From contig DATLHO010000072.1 of the NCBI GenBank assembly GCA_035539855.1, forward strand, positions 1-64,000: a stretch of 64,000 nucleotides of DNA, read 5' to 3'. Both the position numbers and the translations under genes were made by a program. Positions 16,377-25,363 of this stretch are shown here, in pieces. Position 1 is the stretch's first letter; each line of letters starts with the position of its first letter. The notes below the pieces were generated by a model. It was given only the letters and a program-made list of their open reading frames with translations. It was not told where the DNA came from and ran no database searches. Origin of the DNA: DATLHO01 sp035539855 (GTDB lineage: Bacteria > Bacteroidota > Ignavibacteria > OLB7).

Positions 16377-17229
16377 GGTCCCCGTCGCGGAGCACGACAT
16401 CGGAACCGATCCGATGCTTCCGCGTCCGTTCGAGGTTCGTCGCGCCCGGCACGAGACGCACGACACCTTCACGCTCACGCTCGAGGCGCTCGACGGCGGA
16501 CCCGAGCTGAGGTTCCGTCCGGGGCAGTTCAACATGCTCTACCTGTTCGGCGTCGGCGAGGTGCCGATCTCGATCAGCGGCAACCCCGGCACGCCGCAGT
16601 CGCTCGTGCACACGACGCGCGCCGTCGGCACGGTCACCCGCGCGATGGCGAAGCTGAAGGTCGGCGACGTCGTCGGCGTGCGCGGTCCGTACGGCCGGCC
16701 CTGGCCGGTCGGCGACTGCGAGGGGAGCGATCTCGTGCTCGTCGCCGGCGGCATCGGCCTGGCGCCGCTGCGCCCGGCGATCTACGAGGTGCTCGCCCGC
16801 CGCGAGCGCTACGGCAAGGTCGTGCTGCTGTACGGCACGCGCTCGCCCGCCGATCTGCTCTTCCGCGCCGAGCTCGAGAGCTGGCGCGCGCGCTTCGACC
16901 TCGACGTCTTCGTCACGGTCGATCGCGGCATGGAGGGATGGCGCGGCAGCGTCGGCGTCGTCACGACGCTCATCCGCCGCGCGCCGTTCGATCCCCAGAA
17001 TGCGGTCGCCTTCGTCTGCGGTCCGGAGGTGATGATGCGCTATACCGTCGAGGAGCTGCGCAAGCGCGGCATCGACAACGACCGGATGTACCTGTCGATG
17101 GAGCGAAACATGAAGTGCGGCATCGGGCTCTGCGGCCACTGCCAGTACGGGCCGACGTTCGTCTGCAAGGATGGACCGGTCTACCGCTACGACGCTCTGG
17201 TCGATCTCTTCGTCAAGCGAGAGGTGTGA
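16360..17229 (+). CDS. hydG: group 3b [NiFe]-hydrogenase gamma subunit, FAD/NAD(P)-binding
   Basis: A 289-residue ferredoxin-NADP reductase-type subunit that would exchange electrons with NAD(P)H. The FAD-binding motif RPGQFNMLY (from residue 53) and ISISG are followed by the nucleotide-binding GGIGLAPLRP segment and the CGPEVMM motif. A [2Fe-2S] cluster motif closes the protein with Cys253, Cys258, Cys261 and Cys269. All of this matches sulfhydrogenase HydG and related oxidoreductases. It overlaps the upstream cyclic-nucleotide-binding gene by 17 bases and is separated from hydD by one base. Confidence 0.95.
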   Translation: MESLLEVPVAEHDIGTDPMLPRPFEVRRARHETHDTFTLTLEALDGGPELRFRPGQFNMLYLFGVGEVPISISGNPGTPQSLVHTTRAVGTVTRAMAKLKVGDVVGVRGPYGRPWPVGDCEGSDLVLVAGGIGLAPLRPAIYEVLARRERYGKVVLLYGTRSPADLLFRAELESWRARFDLDVFVTVDRGMEGWRGSVGVVTTLIRRAPFDPQNAVAFVCGPEVMMRYTVEELRKRGIDNDRMYLSMERNMKCGIGLCGHCQYGPTFVCKDGPVYRYDALVDLFVKREV

Positions 17230-17230
17230 T

Positions 17231-18021
<791 letters not shown>

Positions 18022-18025
<4 letters not shown>

Positions 18026-19311
18026 GAACCAGGACGATCAAGGTCGACTACCTCGCGCGCGTCGAAGGTGAGGGCGCGCTCTACGTGAAGGTCCATGACG
18101 GCGTCGTCGACGACGTGCGGCTGAAGATCTTCGAGCCGCCGAGATTCTTCGAGGCGCTGCTGCGCGGACGAGAGTACAGCGAGGCTCCGGACATCACCGC
18201 GCGCATCTGCGGCATCTGTCCGGTCGCCTATCAGATCGGCGCGACCCACGCGATGGAGAACGCGCTCGGCGTCTCGGTCGATCCGCAGGTCCGCGCGCTT
18301 CGGCGGCTGCTGTACTGCGGCGAGTGGATCGAGAGCCACGTGCTGCACGTCGCGATGCTGCACGCGCCGGATTTCCTCGGCTACCAGGACGCGATCGCGA
18401 TGGCCGGGGATCATCCCGACATCGTGCAGACCGCGCTGCGCCTGAAGAAGCTCGGCAACGACATCATGACGACGATCGGCGGACGGGAGATCCATCCGGT
18501 GAGCGTGCGCATCGGCGGCTTCTACAAGGTCCCCGAGCGCCGCGATCTCGTCGAGTATCTGCCGCGCCTGGCGACCGCTCGCGAGGAGGCCCTCGCGCTC
18601 GTGCGCTTCACCGCGACGCTGCCGTTCCCGGACTTCGAGCAGGACTACCTCTTCGTTGCGCTGCATCATCCCGACGAGTACGCGATCACCGAGGGACGGC
18701 TCATCTCCAGCCGCGGCCTCGACATCGGACTCGACGAGTACGACCGGCACTTCACCGAGGAGCACGTGCGGCACTCCAACGCGCTGCACTCCTCGACGAG
18801 CGACGGCGACAACTACATGGTCGGTCCGCTCGCGCGCTTCGCGCTGAACTACGACCAGCTCTCGCCCCTGGCGCGCCAGGCGGCGACGGAGGCAGGACTC
18901 GACCGGGTGTGCCGCAATCCGTTCAAGAGCATCATCGTCCGCGCGGTCGAGACGCTGTATGCGATCGAGGAGGCGGAGCGGATCATCGGCGAGTACGTGA
19001 AGCCCGAGCACGCATCGGTCGCGGTCACCCCGCGCGCCGGCACCGGCTACGGCTGCACCGAGGCGCCGCGCGGCATCTGCTACCATCGCTACCGGCTCGA
19101 TGACGGGGGATTGATCACCGACGCGAAGATCGTCCCGCCGACGTCGCAGAACCAGAAGACAATCGAGAGCGACCTGCGGGCGTTCGTGCCGCAGTACCTT
19201 GATCTCGACAACGACATGCTCACCTGGCGTTGCGAGCAGGCGGTGCGCAACTACGACCCGTGCATCTCGTGCGCGACGCACTTCCTGCGGCTCGAGGTGG
19301 TGCGTGATTGA
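18022..19311 (+). CDS. hydA: group 3b [NiFe]-hydrogenase large (alpha) subunit
   Basis: A 429-residue catalytic subunit holding the NiFe(CN)2CO centre. The two nickel-binding motifs are intact: L1 RICGICP (Cys63, Cys66) near the N-terminus and L2 DPCISCATH (Cys414, Cys417) near the end. Nine residues follow His420 (FLRLEVVRD). This short tail would be removed by the endopeptidase encoded next door once nickel is in place. Length, motifs and the HydB/G/D neighbours support group 3b (bidirectional, NAD(P)-linked) rather than a membrane uptake enzyme. The gene overlaps hydD by four bases and the protease gene by eight. Confidence 0.96.
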
Positions 19312-19810
19312 GACTCCGCCGGCGCGCACGCTCGTCCTCGGCGTCGGCAACGCCTGGCGCAGCGACGACGGCGCCGGCGTGGCCGTCGCCGAGCGACTGC
19401 GTCCGCACGCGGGGCGCTTCGACGTGCTCGTGCAGAGCGGCGAGGGGACCTCGCTGATGGCGGCGTGGGAAGGGGCGTCGAGCGTCATCGTCATCGATGC
19501 CGCGCGCTCCGGGTCCGCGCCAGGAACGGTGCACCGCCTGGACGCGGCGATGGATAGGATTCCTTCCGACTTTCTTCATTACTCGACGCACGCCTTCGGT
19601 GTCGCCGAGGCGATCGAAATGGCGCGCGCGCTCGGCACACTACCGGAGCGCCTCATCCTCTACGGAATCGAGGGGATGCGCTTCGAGGCCGGCACCGGCC
19701 TGACGCCGCCGATCGCCGACGCGGTCGAGCGTGTGGTCGAGGAGATCGTGGCGCAGGTCGACGTGGGAGCGTCTCGACCTGCGCCCTCCGATCCCGTCTC
19801 GAGCACCTGA
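19304..19810 (+). CDS. hydrogenase maturation endopeptidase (HyaD/HybD/HycI family)
   Basis: A 168-residue protease that would cleave the nine-residue tail of HydA after nickel insertion. I chose GTG 19304 because it immediately opens the family N-terminus (ARTLVLGVGNAWRSDDGAG, with the nickel-sensing Asp/Glu region 'GN..R.DDG.G') and follows a GAGGTGG site. The overlap with hydA is then eight bases. Other conserved parts are VIVIDAARSGSAPGT and STHAFGVAEAIEMA, the latter with the conserved His. The in-frame stretch upstream of this start lies in hydA. Confidence 0.92.
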   Translation: MIETPPARTLVLGVGNAWRSDDGAGVAVAERLRPHAGRFDVLVQSGEGTSLMAAWEGASSVIVIDAARSGSAPGTVHRLDAAMDRIPSDFLHYSTHAFGVAEAIEMARALGTLPERLILYGIEGMRFEAGTGLTPPIADAVERVVEEIVAQVDVGASRPAPSDPVSST

Positions 19811-19836
19811 CACTCCACTCACTGGTACCCCACGCC

Positions 19837-20106
19837 ATGCACGAGCATTCCCTCATCGCCAACCTGCTGAAGCAGATCGAGTCGGTCACGGTCGCCAGCG
19901 GCGCCCGCCGCGTCGTCGGCGTCACGGTGCGTCTCGGCGCGCTGTCGAACATCTCGCCGGAGCACTTCCGCGAGCACTTCGTCAACGAGACGCCCGGCAC
20001 GCTCGCCGAAGGAGCGCGCCTCGAGGTCACGCGCGGCTCGAGCGCGACCGATCCGTACGCGCAGCAGATCGTGCTCGAGAGCGTCGAGGTCGAGGAGGCC
20101 GGGTGA
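19837..20106 (+). CDS. hypA: HypA-like nickel chaperone lacking the zinc domain
   Basis: An 89-residue homologue of HypA, which delivers nickel to the hydrogenase large subunit. The N-terminal nickel site is conserved (MHEHS, His2), as is the alpha/beta core (VVGVTVRLGALSNISPEHFREHF). Typical HypA is about 110-120 residues and ends in a zinc-binding part with two CxxC pairs. This protein has no Cys at all and ends with a short acidic tail (ESVEVEEAG). It may represent a zinc-free variant. Its TGA overlaps the hypF start by one base (TGATG), so the short end is not due to a visible frameshift into hypF. Confidence 0.88.
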   Translation: MHEHSLIANLLKQIESVTVASGARRVVGVTVRLGALSNISPEHFREHFVNETPGTLAEGARLEVTRGSSATDPYAQQIVLESVEVEEAG

Positions 20107-22463
20107 TGCCCGGCGTGACGCCCGCTCGCCGCCTGCGCGTGGCGATCCGCGGCGCGGTACAGGGTGTCGGCTTCCGTCCGTTCGTCTACCGCCTTGCGCT
20201 GCGCCACGACCTGCGCGGCTGGGTCGTCAACGACGCCCAGGGCGTCTTCATCGAGGTCGAGTCCGACGACGTCGCGCTCACCGCGTTCCTCGCCGCGCTC
20301 GAGCTCGAGAGGCCGGCGCGCGCGTTCATCCAGAGCCTCGAGTCGACCTGGCTCGACCCGGTCGGCTTCCACGGTTTCGAGATCCGCCACAGCGAATCGC
20401 GCGGCGCGATCAGCGCGCTCGTGCTGCCGGACATCGCGCTGTGCGACGACTGCCGCGCGGAGATCCTCGATCCGACCAACCGCCGCCATCGCTACGCGTT
20501 CACCAACTGCACCAATTGCGGACCCCGCTTCACGATCATCGACGCGCTGCCGTACGACCGCGCATCGACGACGATGCGCGGCTTCGCGATGTGTCAGGCG
20601 TGCGAGGCCGAGTATCGCGACCCGCTCGACCGCCGATTCCACGCGCAGCCGAACGCGTGTCCCGACTGCGGCCCGCACGTCGAGCTCTGGCGCCCGGACG
20701 GCTCGATCATCGCGACGCACGAGCGCGCGCTGCTCGACGCCGCCGCGGCGATCCGCGACGGCGCGATCGTCGCGGTCAAGGGGCTGGGGGGATTTCACCT
20801 GTTCGTCGACGCGACCAACGCCGACGCCGTCGCGCGCCTGCGCTCGCGCAAGCATCGCGAGGAGAAGCCGCTCGCGCTGATGCTCGCCTCGATCGACGAC
20901 GCCGAAGCGCTCTGCACCGTGTCGCCGATCGAGCGCCGGCTGCTGCTTTCGCCGGAGGCACCGATCGTCCTGATCGACCGACGCGAGACCGCGCCGGTCT
21001 CCGCTGACGGCTCGTCGATCGGTGCAGGCGCGCCGCTCGCCGCCAACCTCGCGCCCATCGCCGCCAACGTCGCTCCCTCGAGCAGGACACTCGGCGTGAT
21101 GCTCGCCGCGACGCCGCTGCACGTGCTGCTGCTCGGCGAAGTCGGAAGACCCGTCGTCGCGACGAGCGGGAATCTCTCGGAGGAGCCGATCTGCATCGAC
21201 GAGCGCGAGGCGATCGGGCGGCTCGGAGCGATCGCGGATCTGCTGCTGGTGCACGACCGTCCGATCACGCGCCACGTCGACGACGCGATCGTGCGCGTCA
21301 TCGCCGGCCGCGAGACGATGATCCGCCGCGCGCGGGGCTACGCGCCGCTGCCGCTGCCGATCGCCGGCGCCGACCGCGTGCTCGCCGTGGGAGCGCACCA
21401 GAAGAACGCGGTCGCGGTCGCTGTCGGCGGCAACGTCTTCGTCAGCCAGCACATCGGCGACCTCGCGACCGAGCCCGCGCACGCTGCGTTCCGCGGGGTG
21501 ATCGCGAGCTTCGAGAAGCTCTACGAGACGACGCCGACGATCGTCGCCTGCGATCTGCACCCCGACTATCTCTCGACGCATCACGCCGCCGGGCTCGGCC
21601 TGCCGGTCGTCGGCGTGCAGCACCATCACGCGCACGTCCTGTCGTGCATGGCCGACAACGACCTCGACGGCCCGGTGCTCGGCATCGCATGGGACGGCAC
21701 GGGATACGGGACGGACGGGACGATCTGGGGAGGAGAGTTCCTGCTCGTTCCGCGGCGCGATGCTCCCGACGCGAGCACCTTCGAGCGCGTCGCGCACCTG
21801 CGCACGTTCCGGCTCCCCGGCGGCGACGCGTCGGTGCGCGAGCCGCGGCGCACCGCGCTCGGGCTGCTCCACGAGCTCCACGGTGACGCGCTCTTCGACG
21901 ACCGCACGCACGCCGATCTCGCGCCCCTGGTCGCGCTCGACGCGCGCGAGCGCGGGCTCATCGCCGCGATGCTCCGTCGCGGCGTCAACGCCCCGACGAC
22001 CTCGAGCGCGGGGCGGCTGTTCGACGCGATCGCCTCGATCGCGGGCATCCGCCAGCGCTGCGGCTACGAGGGCCAGGCCGCGATCGAGCTCGAGAGCGCG
22101 ATCATCGCGACCGAAGACGCGTATCCCATTGGGCTCATCGACCACGGCACGAAGCAAATCGTCGACTGGGGTCCGATGATCCAAGCGATCGTCGACGATG
22201 TGCGCGGCGACGTCGCCGCGGGCATCATCGCCGCGCGCGCCCACAACGCGCTGGTCGAGTCGATGGTCGCCGTGGCGCGACACGTCGGCTGCGAACGCAT
22301 CGCGTTGAGCGGCGGATGCTTCCAGAACCGCTACCTCGCCGAGCGGGCGACGCGCCGACTCGACGACGAGGGCTTCGAGGTTTACAGGCATCAGCGTGTG
22401 CCACCGAATGATGGGGGAATAGCGCTCGGGCAGGTTGCCGCGGTCGTGCGGCGGCAGGGATGA
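20106..22463 (+). CDS. hypF: carbamoyltransferase HypF
   Basis: A 785-residue HypF, which turns carbamoyl phosphate into the thiocarbamate that becomes the active-site cyanides. The domains appear in order: an acylphosphatase-like domain (about 9-95, with GAVQGVGFRPF at 16-26), two zinc-finger pairs (CDDC...CTNC and CQAC...CPDC), a YrdC/Sua5-like domain (GAIVAVKGLGGFHLF onward) and a Kae1-like C-terminal domain with VQHHHAHVLSCM and ALSGGCFQN. It is complete and of normal length. It follows hypA with a one-base overlap and ends the first half of the hydrogenase operon. hypCDE lie 3.3 kb further on. Confidence 0.96.
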   Translation: MPGVTPARRLRVAIRGAVQGVGFRPFVYRLALRHDLRGWVVNDAQGVFIEVESDDVALTAFLAALELERPARAFIQSLESTWLDPVGFHGFEIRHSESRGAISALVLPDIALCDDCRAEILDPTNRRHRYAFTNCTNCGPRFTIIDALPYDRASTTMRGFAMCQACEAEYRDPLDRRFHAQPNACPDCGPHVELWRPDGSIIATHERALLDAAAAIRDGAIVAVKGLGGFHLFVDATNADAVARLRSRKHREEKPLALMLASIDDAEALCTVSPIERRLLLSPEAPIVLIDRRETAPVSADGSSIGAGAPLAANLAPIAANVAPSSRTLGVMLAATPLHVLLLGEVGRPVVATSGNLSEEPICIDEREAIGRLGAIADLLLVHDRPITRHVDDAIVRVIAGRETMIRRARGYAPLPLPIAGADRVLAVGAHQKNAVAVAVGGNVFVSQHIGDLATEPAHAAFRGVIASFEKLYETTPTIVACDLHPDYLSTHHAAGLGLPVVGVQHHHAHVLSCMADNDLDGPVLGIAWDGTGYGTDGTIWGGEFLLVPRRDAPDASTFERVAHLRTFRLPGGDASVREPRRTALGLLHELHGDALFDDRTHADLAPLVALDARERGLIAAMLRRGVNAPTTSSAGRLFDAIASIAGIRQRCGYEGQAAIELESAIIATEDAYPIGLIDHGTKQIVDWGPMIQAIVDDVRGDVAAGIIAARAHNALVESMVAVARHVGCERIALSGGCFQNRYLAERATRRLDDEGFEVYRHQRVPPNDGGIALGQVAAVVRRQG

Positions 22464-22505
22464 TCGGGGGTCAGCACATTGCAGCAGAGGGAGGTGCGTC
22501 GCAAC

Positions 22506-22519
22506 CTGACATATGTCAG
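22506..22519. promoter_or_regulatory. 14-bp perfect palindrome, CRP/FNR-like architecture
   Basis: CTGACATATGTCAG is perfectly palindromic and shares the form CTGAY-N4-RTCAG with the palindrome in the hydrogenase promoter (14519-14538). It lies 168 bases upstream of the T9SS cupredoxin-like gene. An operator role is inferred. Confidence 0.5.
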
Positions 22520-22686
22520 ACTGTGAACGGCCGTTCCTTGGTATGATCGAGCGACTCCGCAGGCTCGTCGTACTCCGAACGCGCCGCGCAAATGAAGGCG
22601 TCCGATGAATCGCCCGCCGATTCCGAATCCGATCGCAGACAGCACCGACCCCGTACCGCCCGTCGTTCACCGAAATCGATCAGCCG

Positions 22687-23427
22687 ATGACACATCTCAA
22701 CCGCGGACACGCAGCGTATCTCGTGATCCTCATGACTGTCGCCTCCACGGTCGTCGTGGCGCAGTCTCCGGACACGCTGGAGGTCGAGCTGGCGCCCAAG
22801 ACGCAGGCGCATCCCTTCTTCGGGAGAGGAGAGGATTCATGTTACGTGATCGACGGCCTCGAGGCGCGTGAGCTGACGTTCGTGCGAGGCAAGCGCTACG
22901 TCTTTCACATCAACACGATGGACAGCAACTGGATATTCTACCTCTCTCGAAGCGAGGTCGGCCGCAGCATGGAACCAATCTCACGCGGACTTCCTACACG
23001 CTCTTATGCGTACAGCGGTGACTACTTTCCGTACACCCCAGTCAAGGAATCCCCCGACATCGCCTATTACCAGTCGGGGCGACACTACTACGCGGGCGGA
23101 AAGATCAACATTGTGGATTCGCTCCCCTCTGCCGTAGACGCGTCGGACGCCGCTACTTCGCCATCGCTACGAGCACGAGCGTGGACCGCTGCTGGCGGAT
23201 CCCGACTCACCGTTCAATACAGCCTTCCTCGGCCAAGCACTCTCCGCCTCGAGCTCTTCGACGCACTCGGCCGGTCGATCACAACCGAGGATCTCGGTGA
23301 GCATGCCGTCGGTGAGCGCGTCACGAGCGTCGAGGTCGCAGGACTAGTTCCGGGATTCTATCTTTACCGTCTCACGATGCTCGTCGACGGGTTATCCGTC
23401 ACCGGTTCGATAGTGTTCGCACGCTGA
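22687..23427 (+). CDS. exported cupredoxin-like protein with T9SS sorting domain
   Basis: A 246-residue protein with an N-terminal signal peptide (about residues 1-26, ending VVVAQ). Residues about 40-130 have the rhythm of cupredoxin-like domains that end in 'LYY.C..H..MGG.I.I': RELTFVRGKRYVFHIN at the front and IAYYQSGRHYYAGGKINIVD at the end. The usual Cys and Met ligands are replaced (YYQSGRHYYAGG), so copper binding is doubtful. The last 80 residues form a Por-type sorting domain (LTVQYSLPRPSTLRLELFDALGRSI ... LVPGFYLYRLTMLVDG ... GSIVFAR), directing export through type IX secretion. It stands alone between hypF and the immunity-type genes. Confidence 0.8.
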   Translation: MTHLNRGHAAYLVILMTVASTVVVAQSPDTLEVELAPKTQAHPFFGRGEDSCYVIDGLEARELTFVRGKRYVFHINTMDSNWIFYLSRSEVGRSMEPISRGLPTRSYAYSGDYFPYTPVKESPDIAYYQSGRHYYAGGKINIVDSLPSAVDASDAATSPSLRARAWTAAGGSRLTVQYSLPRPSTLRLELFDALGRSITTEDLGEHAVGERVTSVEVAGLVPGFYLYRLTMLVDGLSVTGSIVFAR

Positions 23428-23605
23428 GCGTTTCCTTGCGACCGTTATCCACGGAGAGCGGTACCGACTCGGAGACGTCCGCAGCGAGCTAGTGATACCG
23501 CGAGGACACGTTCGCTGTCCTCTGATGCCATGCGGGAGTCGCACTCTCGAAAACCCTCGTCCTTCCCTGGCCACTTCATTGGGCCTGCTGTTTGCATGAA
23601 GTCCT

Positions 23606-24013
23606 ATGAGAAAACGGCGAATTCTCGAGGTGGATGTTCCGTCGACTGACTTCATCGAGGAGGCATATTGGGACGGTCGAGGCGCCGCGCCTGCCTTGCG
23701 CTACTCGTTCGCCGACCGCGGCAGCATAGTCTCTAGTGGAATCCAGTTCGCGTCTGTGAAGGCTCTGCGAAAGAGGAGCGAGAACCTCTGCACGGCGTGG
23801 CACATCGACGAGGTGTACGACGCCTTGGTTGAGATCGAAGATTCCGAATGGATGGCCGAGCTGCGTGCGGATGCTGACGGGTATCCGGAATTCCTGGACG
23901 GTATGCATCACTACATGATCTATCTGGACAGCGTTGGGTGCTTTGAGGTTGTTGCTGGCGGCGCGCGTGCGATACGTCCCGTTCCCGCAACTGTCGCCGT
24001 CATCCCGATGTGA
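23606..24013 (+). CDS. hypothetical protein, possibly immunity-type
   Basis: A 135-residue soluble protein without signal or membrane segments. It contains an acidic central helix region (DEVYDALVEIEDSEWMAEL) and a C-terminal segment MHHYMIYLDSVGCFEVVAGG. Sequences with an 'HYMIYFDS.GCYE' pattern occur among small proteins of polymorphic-toxin loci, but I cannot name a family. The context supports an immunity role: a toxin-tail remnant and two further immunity-type genes follow immediately. Base composition is less GC-rich than in the hyp genes. The start is the first ATG of the frame. Confidence 0.65.
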   Translation: MRKRRILEVDVPSTDFIEEAYWDGRGAAPALRYSFADRGSIVSSGIQFASVKALRKRSENLCTAWHIDEVYDALVEIEDSEWMAELRADADGYPEFLDGMHHYMIYLDSVGCFEVVAGGARAIRPVPATVAVIPM

Positions 24014-24062
24014 ATGGGCGTGCCGCGCATCGAATCTCGCGAAAGGTCGCGGGCAATCCGGT

Positions 24063-24200
24063 GTTCACGAAAGTCGGGTAAGTCTAATCTTCGCGTTCGA
24101 TCTTAAAACGGGAGCGGCGCGTTTGACAACGCGCCAGATTTTGAAGGCACGAGACCAAACGGGGCGTGACAATCTCAACGTCGAGGAGATCAAGCCGTGA
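24063..24200 (+). pseudogene. C-terminal remnant of a polymorphic toxin
   Basis: In this frame the last 45 or so codons read HESRVSLIFAFDLKTGAAR... to a final EEIKP and stop. The DxKTG-x-ARLT-x-xQ pattern followed by a terminal '(V)xEI(K/R)P' is characteristic of the ends of secreted nuclease-type toxins. Upstream in the same frame the translation is not protein-like, so the body of the toxin is missing. The stop codon TGA overlaps the GTG start of the next gene as GTGA, the usual coupling of a toxin with its immunity gene. Confidence 0.6.
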
Positions 24201-24811
24201 CAAAGGCCGCGATCCAGCGTTTCGCGAGATATGTTACTCGGCACGTCGCCGGCTTCCGCAGCAGTGGCCCATTGTTGGCGCTGCCTCCTGTGCGGCCGAT
24301 TCTCCGAGCGGTTTACCTCAACCGCTCTAGCTCGCCTGGTTTGTATTACCTGGAGGTGTTTGTGCAGCCATTGTATGCCCCGTTCGATTCGGTGGCATTT
24401 GGTATCGGCTGGCGTTTGGGTGGTCGAGCTCACACATGGAACTTAAGTGACGTGGCGTTGTGGGACAGCGCGGTGGAAGCTATACGGATCGATGCGCTAC
24501 CGTTTCTTGAGAGTGTTGCCGAACCACTCGACGTTATACGCGCTGCGCAGCTGGTCCGTCGAACAGGGCCAGTCGCTGTGCGATATTGGATGGCTCTATC
24601 GTATGCTCGCGCCGGCGAGACGGCTCGAGCATTGTCCGACCTCGATACTGTTGCCGTGGAGCTCCGACAGAGTAGCCTGAGCCCGGACCTGGCGCTTCAG
24701 GCCGAGAAGATGATTGCATTACTGCGCGACGATCCATCAGAGGCTCGGCGGCAACTGGATGCGTGGGAGAACTATACATTCGACAAACTTGGTCTCGCCG
24801 CGTTGGAGTAG
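24197..24811 (+). CDS. probable immunity protein coupled to the toxin remnant
   Basis: A 204-residue soluble protein starting at GTG 24197 with a GAGGAG site eight bases upstream, overlapping the toxin-remnant stop by four bases. It begins MTKAAIQRFARYVTRHVAGFRSSGP, then a central beta-rich part (YYLEVFVQPLYAPFDSVAFGIGWRLGG) and a helical C-terminal half (ALSYARAGETARALSDLDTVAVEL) that looks like a TPR-type pair of helices. Many immunity proteins share this plan, but I cannot assign a numbered family. The tight coupling makes a cognate immunity role the best inference. Confidence 0.65.
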   Translation: MTKAAIQRFARYVTRHVAGFRSSGPLLALPPVRPILRAVYLNRSSSPGLYYLEVFVQPLYAPFDSVAFGIGWRLGGRAHTWNLSDVALWDSAVEAIRIDALPFLESVAEPLDVIRAAQLVRRTGPVAVRYWMALSYARAGETARALSDLDTVAVELRQSSLSPDLALQAEKMIALLRDDPSEARRQLDAWENYTFDKLGLAALE

Positions 24812-24991
24812 GCGATTCATGGTGTGAATTCATTCGCGTCCCTCGGTATAGCGACGTGAACGAGCGAGAAGTCACCAACGTCACATCGCGGTGTCACGAT
24901 GACCAGCCATCCTGACGGGCACGCCTATCGGCGGCGGAGGTCGCGACCTCGTGCGACAGCGTCGTCTGGAATGCCAACCCACGCTACGGCT

Positions 24992-25363
24992 ATGAACGCT
25001 CGATTTGTCCACCTCTTCAGCATGGACGGCGACGATCTGTCAGGTTACGTGCCTACCGATAGCAGGAACTTCTGCCTGGCAATGCGACTCATTGCGGGAC
25101 CGGCTGGTGGAGAAGGCGAGGAGTCGTTTGACTTCAGAGTGTGTACGCCAGATTGGCTGTCGGCCAGTTTGACCAGTGGCGAGATCCGACTACTCCGACA
25201 TATTCTGCTCGTTGACGAGTATAACTACTCGAAGACCTACAGATTCGTCTCGGACTTTGTGGAGTCATGCACGGGCGAGGGCTGGGATGTCATAGCTGAG
25301 AAGCTGTCCCGACTCGGCTATTGGGAGTTTGAGGACTACGTCGACTTCACGCCACGAAGCTGA
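24992..25363 (+). CDS. Imm8-like immunity protein
   Basis: A 123-residue protein starting at the ATG of MNARFVHLF. The frame is open upstream, but that extension is Arg-rich. It closely follows the pattern of immunity protein 8: GGEGEESFDFRVCTPDWLSASL in the middle, RHILLVDEYNYSKTYRFVSDFVESC, and a C-terminal GWDVIAEKLSRLGYWEFEDYVDF. Imm8 proteins protect against secreted polymorphic toxins. No cognate toxin gene is present next to it, so it is an orphan of a polyimmunity-type locus. It lies 180 bases after the previous immunity-type gene. Confidence 0.8.
   Translation: MNARFVHLFSMDGDDLSGYVPTDSRNFCLAMRLIAGPAGGEGEESFDFRVCTPDWLSASLTSGEIRLLRHILLVDEYNYSKTYRFVSDFVESCTGEGWDVIAEKLSRLGYWEFEDYVDFTPRS

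Noticed and set aside
23445..23453. DnaA-box-like TTATCCACG
   Set aside because: A single imperfect match with no cluster, no AT-rich unwinding region and no dnaA/dnaN nearby, so no origin is called.
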